This document shows positions 23,501-32,475 of a stretch of DNA of 64,000 bases, piece after piece. The translations under genes were made by a program, and so were the position numbers. This DNA comes from Larimichthys crocea. Taxonomy: Eukaryota; Chordata; Actinopteri; Sciaenidae. The notes under the pieces were generated by a model, which had not been told where the DNA came from, made no database searches, and saw only the letters and a program-made list of their open reading frames with translations. The stretch is taken from NCBI RefSeq assembly GCF_000972845.2, contig NC_040012.1, positions 12,026,930-12,090,929 on the forward strand, in the 5' to 3' direction. Every line of letters begins with the position of its first letter. Position 1 is the stretch's first letter.

Positions 23501-24433
23501 TGGAGACTGTTTTGTGCGATCAAAAGGCAAAAAATTATACCTCACGCATTCTCTTTGCCTTTCCTTTCAGGACAGCACTCTCTGAGCAACAGCAGGGACA
23601 TCAGTGCCATGGACACCCTCCCCCTCAATGGCAATTTCAACAACAGTTACTCCCTGCGAGACGACGACTATGAGGCTGTGGGCGTTAGAGCTCCGGGTGA
23701 GCTGGGGGGCCTCAACCTGGACGATGCTGCCTTTGAAAAAATGATCATATCTGAGATTGTCCACAACAACCTGAGGCCCCGCGTGGTCCCCAAAGGTCGC
23801 GACGCCCAGCGGGAACGGGACAGAACCTTGCCTCCTCAGACCAGAGTGACAGTGGACCGAGGCGGGGGTGGGAGCGGCAGCGAGGATGACGCCATTGTGG
23901 CAGATCACGCTGAGGTCTCATCCCCCCAGAGAGGAAGTGGAAGTGGAGGCCACGCCACCCTGGAGCTGCTCCTGCACCCCCACCACAAGGAGGCGCTGGA
24001 GGCCCCCCTCCTGCCCCAGAGGACTCACTCCCTGCTCTACAGCGCCCAGAAGGCCCCCAGGCGCCTGGAGGGGCAGGGTGGCCATGGCTCCGAGACTGTT
24101 ACTGCAGTGGAGGACATGGGCTCCCATTCACCCAACAATAACAGAGACTCCCTTTACACCAGCATGCCAAACTTGAGAGACTCACCCTCGCCATCAGCTT
24201 CGCCGTACCCCCCCGAGGAAGAGGAGGAGCTCTCCCCCTCACCTCAAAGCGAAGGCGAGGACGCATATCATAAAAGCATGCCCGAGCTTGGCGATGCGCC
24301 GCAGCCTATGACCTACTACCACATAAACCGAGGCACCAGCGCTGGGTGCATCATCCCACCTAACAATGAAGACTGCGCGCAGGAGGGAGAGGCACCCAGC
24401 GACGGACAAATGCAGCTCATTACCAGCCTCTGA
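4334..24433 (+). CDS. adgrl2: adgrl2 (latrophilin-2), 3' portion, 13 coding exons
   Basis: Adhesion G-protein-coupled receptor of the latrophilin family. Known family biology: teneurin and FLRT binding through N-terminal lectin and olfactomedin domains (upstream of this window), autoproteolysis at the GPS, G-protein signalling, and SHANK-type PDZ binding at the C terminus. Exons join in frame as 4334-4517, 6072-6194, 6533-6738, 7239-7412, 9075-9284, 10468-10688, 11460-11526, 14396-14487, 15911-16079, 17164-17292, 18675-18771, 19874-19999 and 23571-24433, giving 2661 nt or 886 residues plus TGA. Order in the partial protein: GAIN domain about 1-195, GPS cleavage L216/T217, seven helices about 235-480, tail to 886. 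ADGRL2-type tail motifs decide the paralogue: [39 protein letters not shown] and the end [13 protein letters not shown]1 lacks several of these, and ADGRL3 has a different segment after NSYS. The neighbouring prkacb supports the call. The a/b ohnolog is unresolved. Family identity is very sure; paralogue about 85 percent. Confidence 0.93.
4518..6071. other. adgrl2 intron
   Basis: Non-coding. Notable content is the 26-bp-stem hairpin at 5096-5154 with flanking direct repeats and a poly-G run near 5401-5409. No other feature seen. Confidence 0.7.
5086..5167. mobile_element. small hairpin (foldback) with 9-bp flanking direct repeats
   Basis: Arms 5096-5121 and 5129-5154 are reverse complements over 26 bp with one mismatch, separated by a 7-base loop. 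The 9-mer TAATCACTG occurs just outside on both sides (5086-5094 and 5159-5167). This looks like a minimal foldback MITE with a target-site duplication. A pre-miRNA-like hairpin is an alternative, but nothing else supports that. Confidence 0.55.
6072..6194 (+). CDS. adgrl2: adgrl2 exon: GAIN domain
   Basis: Residues 62-102, beginning [19 protein letters not shown] after joining the split codon, and ending VNSKNG. It aligns without gaps to the LEVAVLSTEGQIQDFKFP segment of mammalian ADGRL2, then a one-to-two residue difference in the [13 protein letters not shown] part. Acceptor cactcag, donor gtgaga. Confidence 0.93.
6533..6738 (+). CDS. adgrl2: adgrl2 exon: GAIN subdomain B
   Basis: Residues 103-171 including [20 protein letters not shown], the [18 protein letters not shown] strand pair and [11 protein letters not shown]. 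Typical GAIN beta-sandwich of latrophilins. Acceptor gtttcag and donor gtaagc; the exon ends in phase 0. Confidence 0.94.
6739..7238. other. adgrl2 intron
   Basis: A 500-bp intron with a T-rich stretch before the acceptor; no other feature seen. The preceding intron 6195-6532 (338 bp) is likewise featureless. Confidence 0.75.
7239..7412 (+). CDS. adgrl2: adgrl2 exon: GPS autoproteolysis motif and tethered agonist
   Basis: Residues 172-229. Contains the complete [23 protein letters not shown], four conserved cysteines, and [13 protein letters not shown]. In this family cleavage occurs between Leu and Thr of HL/T, here codons 7371-7373 and 7374-7376 (L216/T217), leaving the Stachel peptide [10 protein letters not shown] on the seven-helix fragment. 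All catalytic residues (His, Leu, Thr) are intact, so self-cleavage is predicted. Acceptor ttttgtag, donor gtaagt. Confidence 0.96.
7371..7376 (+). other. adgrl2: GPS cleavage site (Leu/Thr) in adgrl2
   Basis: The codons TTG ACC sit inside the motif [12 protein letters not shown]. By family knowledge the GAIN domain cleaves itself at this bond and Thr becomes the first residue of the tethered agonist. Confidence 0.9.
7413..9074. other. adgrl2 intron
   Basis: No exon recognised, including no counterpart of the small segment coding EIAYKD that mammalian ADGRL2 carries just before TM1. Contains purine-rich (about 7555-7605) and T-rich stretches (about 8430-8520). The part around 7480-7560 and 8860-8990 looks non-repetitive with several AT-rich homeodomain-like words; function unknown. 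Confidence 0.6.
9075..9284 (+). CDS. adgrl2: adgrl2 exon: TM1, ICL1, TM2
   Basis: Residues 230-299, from [20 protein letters not shown] through [19 protein letters not shown] to [20 protein letters not shown]1 and TM2 are recognisable and ICL1 is invariant. TM1 carries Arg where mammalian ADGRL2 has Trp (VITW), and ECL1 reads INMTEPK, quite unlike the mammalian IDKTKYA, though the alignment length is unchanged and an N-M-T glycosylation sequon is created. Acceptor tgtgcag, donor gtagat. Confidence 0.94.
9285..10467. other. adgrl2 intron
   Basis: AT-rich intron with no feature I can name. The following intron 10689-11459 is similar. Confidence 0.65.
10468..10688 (+). CDS. adgrl2: adgrl2 exon: TM3, ICL2, TM4
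   Basis: Residues 300-372 plus two bases. Contains the ECL1/TM3 cysteine (LVCSIIAG), TM3 [23 protein letters not shown]2 [15 protein letters not shown] and TM4 [18 protein letters not shown]. Very close to mammalian latrophilins. Acceptor ctgtcag, donor gtgagt. Confidence 0.96.
11460..11526 (+). CDS. adgrl2: adgrl2 exon: ECL2 and start of TM5
   Basis: A 67-bp exon coding [18 protein letters not shown] and TFIIV (residues to 395). The Cys of ECL2, which disulphide-bonds the TM3 Cys, and the adjacent Trp are conserved. Acceptor catcgtag, donor gtaagt. Confidence 0.95.
12059..12080. repeat. (CA)n microsatellite
   Basis: About 11 CA units. Confidence 0.9.
12364..12428. repeat. (TCTG)n tetranucleotide microsatellite
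   Basis: About 16 uninterrupted TCTG units, the cleanest tetranucleotide tract in the window and likely length-polymorphic. Confidence 0.95.
12870..13076 (+). repeat. 200-bp direct repeat, copy 1
   Basis: Begins TTACCAGAAGTACATTTCA and ends GGCACTCGTC. It matches 13832-14030 at above 90 percent by eye, same orientation, with small indels near the end (AAAATAT present only in copy 1). Sequence outside the two copies is unrelated. Confidence 0.9.
13438..14330 (+). mobile_element. hAT-like MITE, interrupted by a nested insertion
   Basis: The left end CAGTGGTGGGATGTAACTAA and following ACATTTACTCAAGTAC match a very common fish MITE-type repeat (family recalled, ends CAGTGGTGG). Its inner part resumes at about 14115 (ACATTAAAATGCTGCTTACA) and fades near 14330. 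About 460 bp in between (13650-14110) are foreign: a TCAAATAATCGATAAG repeat fragment and copy 2 of the 200-bp repeat. Confidence 0.55.
13832..14030 (+). repeat. 200-bp direct repeat, copy 2 (inside the MITE)
   Basis: Second copy of the segment at 12870-13076, 0.96 kb downstream in the same orientation, lying within the interruption of the MITE-like element. Confidence 0.9.
14396..14487 (+). CDS. adgrl2: adgrl2 exon: rest of TM5 and ICL3
   Basis: Residues 396-425 plus two bases: [20 protein letters not shown] then [13 protein letters not shown]3 has GG where mammalian ADGRL2 has EN (RLENIKSW). Acceptor tgacag, donor gtgagg, 2.9 kb downstream of the previous exon. Confidence 0.95.
14488..15910. 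other. adgrl2 intron
   Basis: Between the TM5/ICL3 and TM6 exons. Apart from the TG microsatellite no feature is visible; a short CTCCTCTAG-preceded open stretch near 15592-15670 was examined and not accepted as an exon. Confidence 0.6.
14541..14591. repeat. (TG)n microsatellite
   Basis: TG repeat with two TATG interruptions, starting 53 bp after an adgrl2 splice donor. Confidence 0.9.
15911..16079 (+). CDS. adgrl2: adgrl2 exon: TM6, ECL3, TM7
   Basis: Residues 426-482: [23 protein letters not shown]3 [11 protein letters not shown]7 [20 protein letters not shown] and LLQKK. The LTWSFG and [10 protein letters not shown] motifs are class B2 hallmarks. Acceptor tttgcag, donor gtaaga. Confidence 0.97.
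16285..16580. repeat. degraded AATCGATTA-type interspersed repeat
   Basis: Shares words such as GAGAAAATAATCTGCAGATTA and ATTGATAATGAGAATTAT with the family whose clearer copy is at 40008-40294. Confidence 0.5.
16879..17076 (+). repeat. high-copy vertebrate repeat (GTTTCCTCCCACAGTACAAAGACATG family)
   Basis: Contains TTTCCTCCCACAGTACAAAG, TTAATTGGCGACTCTAAATT and GACCTGTCCGGGGTGTACCC in order. A second copy is at 41812-42020. Widely dispersed in fish genomes by recollection; class not asserted. Confidence 0.75.
17164..17292 (+). CDS. adgrl2: adgrl2 exon: proximal cytoplasmic tail
   Basis: Residues 483-525, [20 protein letters not shown] followed by a Ser/Thr-rich segment ending ARYSSATQ. 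It includes the juxtamembrane CCG cysteines, candidate palmitoylation sites by family analogy. Exactly 43 codons with both ends in phase 0; acceptor ctgtag, donor gtacgc. Confidence 0.94.
17293..18674. other. adgrl2 intron
   Basis: AT-rich, no repeat family recognised and no alternative tail exon seen. Confidence 0.6.
18675..18771 (+). CDS. adgrl2: adgrl2 exon: conserved tail block [14 protein letters not shown]
   Basis: Residues 526-557: [32 protein letters not shown]. This block is nearly invariant among ADGRL1-3. Acceptor tacag, donor gtaagc. Confidence 0.95.
18772..19873. other. adgrl2 intron
   Basis: Short CAA/CAG-rich tract at about 18958-18995 and a CT-rich stretch just before the acceptor; otherwise unremarkable. 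Confidence 0.6.
19874..19999 (+). CDS. adgrl2: adgrl2 exon: tail block [14 protein letters not shown]
   Basis: Residues 558-599: [47 protein letters not shown]1 and ADGRL2 transcripts carry this exon, and in ADGRL3 it is alternatively used as I recall. Phases allow it to be spliced in frame (126 bp). Acceptor tttcag, donor gtgcac. Confidence 0.93.
20067..20730. mobile_element. long palindromic (foldback) MITE-like element
   Basis: The left part (GGGCGAGAGTAGGACGACGC, CTCTCATATCTCTC, GAGCCAGTTAGTTTAGCTTG) is the imperfect reverse complement of the right part (CAGATATGAGAGTGACGTCAG, ATCTAACTCTCGCC). Inner arms TATATTTCTTGGC and GCCAAGAAATAG also pair. Recognisable as a common fish repeat from memory. 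Arms are roughly 70 percent complementary by eye. Confidence 0.65.
21368..21408. repeat. (TG)n microsatellite
   Basis: TG repeat with early TATG and TTTG interruptions. Confidence 0.9.
23571..24433 (+). CDS. adgrl2: adgrl2 last coding exon: distal tail and PDZ ligand
   Basis: An 863-bp exon coding residues 600-886 and the TGA at 24431-24433. It starts [20 protein letters not shown] and contains [60 protein letters not shown], a Pro/Glu-rich stretch, [10 protein letters not shown] and the C-terminal Thr-Ser-Leu, a class I PDZ ligand that binds SHANK proteins in the family. A Gly/Ser-rich insertion ([10 protein letters not shown] and [14 protein letters not shown]) lengthens this region relative to mammalian ADGRL2. 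The exon is GC-rich compared with its AT-rich flanks. Confidence 0.97.
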
Positions 24434-25640
24434 GCGGACCGTTTGCACAGGTCTTAACAGATGGGTTCTTTCGGTTGATGTCAAGAGAGCCAGCAAGTCT
24501 GGCTCCGCACTCCACATGCCCTTCCTGTTAGGACAGGAAGTGAAATGTTGTTGGGTGGGAAAAGGAATGAAGAAATGACTTTTGCACACAGATCTCATTA
24601 ACACACAAAACACGTCCATCCAAGGCCAGACAAATGTGGACTGTGAAAGCTCTGCTTTTGGACAAAAAGAGGTGCAGAGAATAACACACGGGCCGCTTCG
24701 TCAGAGATAAGTCTGGCATTTCTGTTGTTCTGTACTGTTGAAGAATAAGGGATTAAAAAAAAATACTCCAAGCAAAGAACTATGAAGCTCCTGTCATATT
24801 CCTGGGGGACTTTGCAGAACCAGGGTCTTTTTAGTCATGAAGTACAGTACTAGAACTAGTGTGGCTCCACTACACAGTCAGGACTGTAAAGTTAAGAAAC
24901 CACTAATTCAGACTCAGGCCTTATATTTTCTCTATTGCACATTTAACTGTTGTCAAAGTAACAGCTAAAGAAAATATATTTTGCTGTACCACTAGTGTAA
25001 AAAAAAAAAAAAAAAAAAAAAAGTCAAAAAAAAAAAGAAAAGAAATGGCAACCATTCAATAGTTATGCCCTTTCAATGTTAATAAGACAAGTCTTCAGAC
25101 AAGATTAATCAAAATGGTGGAAATGTGCTTTTTCCTCTCACACTTGACTCGTTGTAGTATGTTTGAATATGAAAAAAACAACAAAACAAAACAAAAAAAA
25201 AACGTTTCGAGAGCTATCAGTCCATATGAAATCATGCTCACGTCTCTGCTTGTGAAGTGCTTTTGCTTTCATGAATGATGAGTTTTTTGTCAGTAGTATA
25301 TTTGTTAACACCAGGCCATGCACAGATTTAGAGTGAATTGGAAACTTGTGTAATTTATTTTACTTGAAAGAAATTGTAAGGTTGAAAGACTTATGTTCGT
25401 GTCAACGCGACAGTGCAGTCTCCGCAGACGTGCTTCATCCTTTGACACTAATTAATTTATTAACTGAACTATTCAGAGAGAGAGAGAAAAAAAAAAGAAC
25501 AACAACATGGTTGGAAAGTGTGAAAAGTTGTTGCAGCACTGATTAGGTTCATTTTATTTCTTTTGTAAGAGCCCATCATCAGCTGATATTTAATTCAACT
25601 CCTGTTTGATATCAAATAAATGTGAAATTTTTTCTTGTTC
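24434..25640 (+). other. adgrl2: presumed adgrl2 3' UTR
   Basis: Non-coding sequence after the stop codon, AT-rich, containing a long A run at about 25000-25022 followed by another A-rich segment. Its end is placed at the first AATAAA with a T/GT-rich downstream stretch. No transcript evidence is available. Confidence 0.45.
25615..25620 (+). terminator. candidate polyadenylation signal of adgrl2
   Basis: AATAAA followed about 15 bases later by a T-rich and GT-containing stretch (25626-25645). Alternative signals lie at 25776-25785 (two overlapping AATAAA), near 26006 and near 26196. Choice among them is a guess. Confidence 0.35.
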
Positions 25641-26849
25641 GCAGATGTCTCGCTGCTCATTCATGTTTTGCATCAAAAAATGTGATATGATCAAAAATAA
25701 GGCTGGGTCACATTCCCAATTTTTGTCATTTATCTGATGTTTAGCTTCAATTTCTGGTCCCCAATGAATAATTTTAATAAATAAAGTCCTTAAACTGCCA
25801 GACATTTTAGCAAACTTTACTCAAATGGGAATGAATAGTGTTTTTTGTCATGCAGTGTGATGTGTTTACAGTTTTTTCTGTATTCTGTAAAGCAATCACC
25901 ACACCATTTTATACTGAGCGGCACATCGGCTTCAGCGGTCACTCAGTCAAAAGATTTAACTTCAAAACTGAATAACTTCATCAATAACTTCATCTCTGAT
26001 GCCAAAATAAAATGTTCTTTCATCAATGCTTAAGCCAAGGCGGTCAAATGTGAAGGTAACTCTGCCTGTGTGACAGAAGAAACTGAAATTGTGTTTCTTT
26101 ATGTAATTTCCCTTAACCAAACAATGAAGTTTCAAGTTTCAACAGACAGTATGTGGCAGTAATGTGAAATAGGAAATTGGAAAATGTCTCAGTACAATAA
26201 ATTCAGATAAATAAGCAACTATTTAGAGCTGCTGCAAATCCCCCAAACATCTTTTTATGCATTCATGTATTCCTCTCAGATATTTGGCCTTATAATGCAC
26301 AAGAAATCTACAGGCCTCCATGACATGTTTCTGCCATTATCTTCTCAGAGCTACATGTTGTTTCTGTCCTCCCTTTATCTCTTTCTCTGTGTCTACTGAC
26401 CGAATCAACACACACCGTGTACTTCTACATCCCCTCTCCTGTATGAGAGGTGTGTTGTTCTTCTCTGATGCCTGTCTGCTGCATGTCTTCTAACAGTGTT
26501 ATCCGCAGTGTGTAAAACTCAGTTTCGCCTCCTGTGGTGTAAAAGTGTTTTGAGCAATGACAGCTGCGGTGGTGCACCAGTAAACAAACCTTTTTGACAA
26601 AGATTACACTAAAAAATATGACAGTTTGTTCAGATATTTTGCATGTGGGGAAAGCACTGAGTACGTTGGGAAATGCCGTTTTTAATAATTGTCTTTATGC
26701 GAGGAAACCAACGAGAAATGCATCTGTTTTGAGAGACACAGTTTTGTGTTTTCAGATATAATTCCTTGAACAGAGAAAAACAAAATCCTTCTTGAACAAG
26801 AACAACAATGAATGAATGTCTATGGCACAGATGCTGTGCTGGCTAAATC
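25641..26849. other. intergenic, no feature seen
   Basis: AT-rich sequence downstream of adgrl2. Only alternative AATAAA signals were noticed; distal 3' UTR isoforms cannot be excluded. Confidence 0.5.
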
Positions 26850-27390
26850 AGTCTTTGGCTACACACTATGTTATTCCAAGTGTAATCCCGTTGTGACGTC
26901 ATCCATTGGTTTGTGGACGTTTTGAAGCCTCAAGTTTGGCATTATGGACTTTGCGATCTTTTTTGGAGCCTGAGAACATGGAGCCATTGGGTATTGTATT
27001 GCGAGATGGGCTACTCTTAGTTTTGACTTCGTTTTTCGAGCGGGAAAAAATGGCGACCTGCCTGAAGTTCTAAACATCGAAGCAAAACATTAAAATCTCC
27101 AAATACATCCGAGGTGAGAAAATTGCGATAACAGGATCTTGATTTTTATTTGATCGACACAGTTTAACTTTCACAATCACAAGGATGATAATAACTAAAT
27201 CATACCCTACTTTATTGCCTATTCTACTCCAAATGGGACCATAATTTACTAAATGAACATCATGCTGTGTGGGAATAGACTTAAACTAGCGATTTAGATC
27301 ATGCACTGATGAGAAAAGTGTTTACTGAAGTAATAAATCTAGTGAGAAATATGGTAATTTTTTCATAAAGCTTAATAAAGTTTTTGTTTT
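26850..27390. repeat. interspersed repeat (TGACGTCATCCATTGG family)
   Basis: Contains TTGTGACGTCATCCATTGGT, TTGTGGACGTTTTGAAGCCTC and, further on, CATAATTTACTAAATGAACATCATGCTGTGT and TTTACTGAAGTAATAAATCTAG in shorter recognisable pieces, all known from a dispersed fish repeat. The minus-strand open frame here is not a gene. Confidence 0.65.
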
Positions 27391-29818
27391 TTTGCAGCCA
27401 ATGGTGCTGCCCCCATCTGGCCATTAGCAAGAATGCAGAGGTTGGAAGTTCTGTCCACTAATTTTCAATTATCAATTCAAGTTGTGTTTTATATATCGTC
27501 AGCTTTTAACTGTCACTGTAGGAACACACTATACTATTATTACTGTAATTATGTAAGTTTAAAGGTGCTATACATGACATTCAGAGGCTCTAGATGCACC
27601 AGCATGTGTGAAATCTTAAATATAACCTTTAACAAGATGTTCTGATCATTGTCTAAGTCATTCCATGTGTTGAATTGTTGCAAATCATCCAAAGAGCACA
27701 ATAGATTTAGCAGATTTAGTGTCTTTCATCCGTGGCTCTCCAGGAGTTTCCCGTTCGAACTGGCCACACACGCACTCAGCAGACGTACAGTACATGCAGT
27801 CGCTGCTTGATATGGGTGGTGCACTTTATTAGTTGGAGTTGGGTGCCAGTTTGCTGTCAAGAGACTGACACGGAGGCCAAGGCAAAGCTCTGAGTCCACT
27901 GTGGCTGTCTGCCTTGTTGTTTGAACATCAGCCTCTCGGTTTACACAGAGCCGTCCAAAAGCCCGGAGAGACACCAAACCGGTCTGTAAATTATACGGAA
28001 ACCTGGCACTTGTTCAGTTATAGATTTAAATTAAATGCAAAGTCAATGGCCTGCTCACGTTTCAGCAGGAACGGGTCCGGTATTGTCTGCGAAAGCTTCT
28101 TTATTATAAACACTGGCGAGAGTAACCCTTCAGGGCGTCAGTGATGTCACTTCAAGGAGGTGGAAGTTTTCTCGTCTGCATTTTCATAACAGACAAAATC
28201 GTGATGAGTGAATGTGCTGAGATCCTTTTGCCAAGCATAAGGATCGGTTTTGCGTGATGCATATATATTGGTTCATTATCACTAAGTCACCTGTGCTCTG
28301 TATTAGCTCTCTCACCCTATTATCTTAAAGAACATTGGATTCTGAAATTGAACAATATATAGACGATCACATCCTTTTCCCCAATAAGGCGACAAAGATC
28401 ATCATCGTAGCCCAGACTCTCCTCATCCTGCTGTGATGTTTTTGCGTCCATTCATCCTCTTCAAGGATATTCTCTCCACCTTTGACTTTTCACTGAGTCG
28501 CTGACATTACCATCTGTGATTACCTGATTATATTATGATGCGGCATATTAGCTGTGCAGTGTTTATGTTGCAAATAAAAAAAAAGAGAGAGAGAGAGAGA
28601 GTTGTCAAAGTTTGCTGGAGATGAAAGTGCTTAATTTATCGACTCATCTTTTATCTCGGCACAGTCAAAGCCCAGCCCATCTTCCATGGGGCAGTGGCAA
28701 ATGAAGGCCCAATAAGGCTCAGTCCAAGAAGACATTACCGTGTTTTCATTTGAATCCGTTTGATGTGTCAGCCTCTGGTGATTTAGACATTATTTCATGT
28801 CCATCATCAAAAAGACATCAAACAAGATGCTGAATTCAAAATCAGATCACAGAGCCTAGCTGAGCAAAAACGTGGTGTGTGTACTGACTGAATGTAGCCT
28901 ATATATTATTGTTAGTGTGCATATGTGAAAATTATTTCAAAATTGAAAATTGTAATGAATATTATGTTTACAGAATCAGCTTTTTGACCCGTTCCACCAA
29001 GGTCTTGCTCAAGAAAAAAAAAAAACCCTCACACATAATAACGTTGTTATTATTAAAATGAAAAGGCGTTCATTCAGACAATGTTTATAGTCTTGGATAG
29101 GAATCTTTGCTTCAGCTTGTGCAGGAACTATACATAATTACATTAGCACAGCTACAATGGAGAAGGAGTATTATATTTCCTCAGGGCCTCTGTAAATGTA
29201 CAGCTTACATTCCTCTACATTTCACTCTGCAGCAGGAAGATAAAGAACATCTGAATCGCTCCTGCTCTGCTGCCACCGTCCCACCGAACAACAACTGCAC
29301 CGCCTTGGCTGACTCGCCTTCTCTGTGCGCATTTAAAGCTCCAGTGAAGGAATTCCTGCCAGCAAAAACAAGCCGAAAATCAGGTTCCCTCACATTTCTA
29401 TAGCTGCTGCACATAATGGATACAGCACTTATCTGTGTTATAGGGTGGATGTAAATGTGTGAGCATGTGTGTGGAAGAAAAGCTGCACATGCCACAAAAT
29501 GTTACCCTGCATGTAAATCCTGCTGCGCTGTTAAAATTAGATTTTCTGTTTTTGTTGCATGATCTTCTCATGCAACTATTGCAGTTTAAACGGCTGCAAA
29601 CACTTTTTTTTTTTATTCTGGCCTCCTGGCAGTTTGTTGTTTCAATGCTTGTTAGGATATCACCACAACTACCCCCCCCTGCAAAAGAAATATGGGCTTC
29701 CTCCTCAACTTTCACAAAGAAGCCTATTATGAGAGATTAAGACTTTTAGGCTTAAAATATACTCAAGAGTCCTCTTTGAGTCTGGCTGAGAAAGGCTTTA
29801 TATAATTTCTTTCCTCTG

Positions 29819-29820
<2 letters not shown>
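27391..29820. other. intergenic, little structure
   Basis: A (GA)n tract at about 28576-28602 and an A run at about 29012-29025. No gene, RNA or complete repeat element recognised. Confidence 0.55.

Positions 29821-29894
<74 letters not shown>
29821..29894. repeat. (TG)37 microsatellite
   Basis: 74 bp of uninterrupted TG, the longest perfect dinucleotide array in the window. Confidence 0.97.
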
Positions 29895-29897
<3 letters not shown>

Positions 29898-32259
29898 AAA
29901 TGAAAGAAAGTGTTTCAGATAGAGAGTCAAAAAGGCTGAAGAGGAGAAAGTGAGACGAACAGAGAACGGGAGATTGTGAGACAGAGGGAGAGCAGCGGTA
30001 GTCTAGATGTCAGAAACAATCCGAGCAGGAGCCCAGCAGTTGTAAAACTGTCATATCTCGTAGGAAACACCAGCAGTGACCTCAGAATTGGGCTAAGGTA
30101 GCCTGTCACGCCCATTATACAGTAAACACTCAACGGAGGCCAGTGTTTTTGTTGGGTTGTCTCTGTTAAAATAATAGCAATGCGTCCCCCTGAGACACAA
30201 ACATAACATATGACTACTATTAGTCAAAAGCTCAAGAGAGGAATTTTCCCATATTTAAGCAATTGTTCCCACAGTTTTTTGACCATTTGAGAATAAACGT
30301 AATGATTGTAATTTTAAAGATGCACGACTAGGAGGAGGGGGAAAAAAAGAACATTTGTGAATAAATTCCAGTCAATCATTTCTGACTTCAAACATGTGAA
30401 AAAACACACTTAAACATTAAATACGGTCTTTCTTTCTTTTTCACTGTGTCCCACTTCAAAGTGCCTTTTGATATGCCAATGCAGAGAGACAGCATTGTCA
30501 AAAACATCCCCGATAAATAAGAAAGAGAATTATTATTAGTATAGAATATAAATGTTTCAAGAATAAAAGCCTTATTTTATTCAGCTGCGTATGAGAGTGA
30601 TAGTAATTACAGGTCACTCTGACACATGTTTTCCATATTGTCTCTGAAACTGTATAGCCATTATTTACTATGAGAAACAAACCATGATACAAACACATCT
30701 GCACCTATTTTGTATTTTCAATTTATCGCAAAACAAGGACAGAAAAGAGACAAAACACCTAAATGAGTCACTCATGAGTTTCTTTTTTTATGAAATATTG
30801 CTTAAAGTTATAATAATTTTGTTGCAGAGGCAGCAAAAAAAGTCATTTTCTGACTATCAGTGTGGCTGTTTGTACTTTCTGTGGTGCCATGGAGTTCACT
30901 GTTGGATCACTAAGAACATTTATAGCATTAAACTGCAGGGTGTCTCTGACTAATGTTTTATTTAAAAAGCTTTTATTCACAGCTAATTTACTTACAGTTG
31001 TTATAATCATTCACCCAGGATGTACTGAGCCCAGTCTGAATGTGAAATACAGTGGTACAGTAGCATGTGGAGATAATTATGAAGCTAAGATAATCAATGT
31101 CATGCATGAAGTCGTACTCAAAAGATGCCCAAAGCAATGTTTTCCTGGGCCGTTGGTCTGAAAATCAAAGTGACATGTCAAAAAAAAAAAGAGAGAAAGT
31201 TGAATAAAGGTTTGGCTTCAGCTTGTTTGGCTATGATGAACTGAGCCGCTACACATGGTGACATGTTTTATTATTGCTTAATAAAATAACAACCTTTACT
31301 ACAGACTACATCAACAAAGGCTTAAATTTCATCAAAATATTTAGTTTAGGAGGTAAGACGGACACACATGCTGCAAACCACCCACAAACATTGAAAAACA
31401 AAAGAAAAACTGGAACAAAATAACCCAAATGTTTCATTGTGACGTTTGTTTGGGGAAAGTTTGTCCAATCTAAACAATGTTTTTAAAAAATAATAACTTC
31501 TCTTTATGAAAAATGATCTTCTTCGGACTCATAACTGCACAGAATATGCTTCAGTTCGACGCCCTGGAAAGAGCCACTTTTATAGAGGTGGAGATCAAAT
31601 TTCAGAAAAAAAAGCTCCTCAACTGTTTCAACTTCCTTCTTTCAGGGTTCCCTGAAGCAAAGCATCTCTCCAAAAAAGGAGTCTAACTGGGGACTTCTTT
31701 GTCTAGGGACGTGGGAAGAGAGTTGGGTCCCCAGAAGTGAGATGCAACACTTTATTTTCTGCCATAGAAGTGTAAAAGCAAAGAAGGTGCCGCTTTTACG
31801 CTTAATTTAACTCCTTTCTTTTTTGCTCAGAACAAGAGGGTACTGTATCCTCTGCTATAAGTGAAGTCAGGTAATGTGCTGTTAAAGATTAGCTAGCTGT
31901 TTATTGTTTATTGAATGAAGTAACAGATACTATTACCTATTTGTATCCTGAGCAGGAAGGTGTTGAGTTTATATTCTATATGTAGACAGTTAAACAATTA
32001 AAGTAAAACGAATGAACGGTTTCGGAGACGCTGTTTTGAAGCCGATAATACGCAACGCTGGTCGTACTACCTCTTCTGATCTAAATATCGGCAAAGATGT
32101 GGATCATCAGTGGACCAGAAGCGCTCCGAATGATGCCTAGGTGCTTGAATAAGCCATCTGTAACAGCACCTACTTGTCAATCAAGCAGCAATGCTGTTAA
32201 TTATGCATAACTTTAAGCCTAATTATAATTTGAACGGGTGAGTTAAAATAAATTCCGAC
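29895..32259. other. intergenic, no feature seen
   Basis: AT-rich, without recognisable exon, RNA gene or complete repeat. Confidence 0.5.
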
Positions 32260-32475
32260 TCAGTACAGTTGTCATGAACACGGAAATTATCTACAGAGGA
32301 CAATTCTTTGTACCAGGCTTTCTGCTGTGACATGAGGACTTATGGAGACTGACTCACTTCTGTAGCCAGCCTCAAGTGGCCGTTTGAGAAACTGCAGTTT
32401 TTGGCACTTGATCTTTGACTTCACTTCACAGCCATGGATTTTGCCGCTTGGTTTAAACACATAATTCACTAAAGT
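32260..32475. repeat. interspersed repeat fragment related to 1100-1400
   Basis: Shares TGTAGCCAGCCTCAAGTGG, TTTTTGGCACTT and TTGCCGCTTG in the same order and spacing as the copy near 1290-1390. Confidence 0.65.

Larger units (their letters stand above)
20000..23570. other. largest adgrl2 intron in the window
   Basis: Separates the last two coding exons. It carries a ~660-bp foldback element (20067-20730), a TG microsatellite (21368-21408), a poly-A tract near 21620 and short TG and TA runs near 22500 and 22625. No exon seen. Confidence 0.7.

Noticed and set aside
23567..24176. Minus-strand and alternative-frame ORFs over the last adgrl2 exon
   Set aside because: Shadows of the GC-rich coding frame, which is supported by latrophilin motifs.
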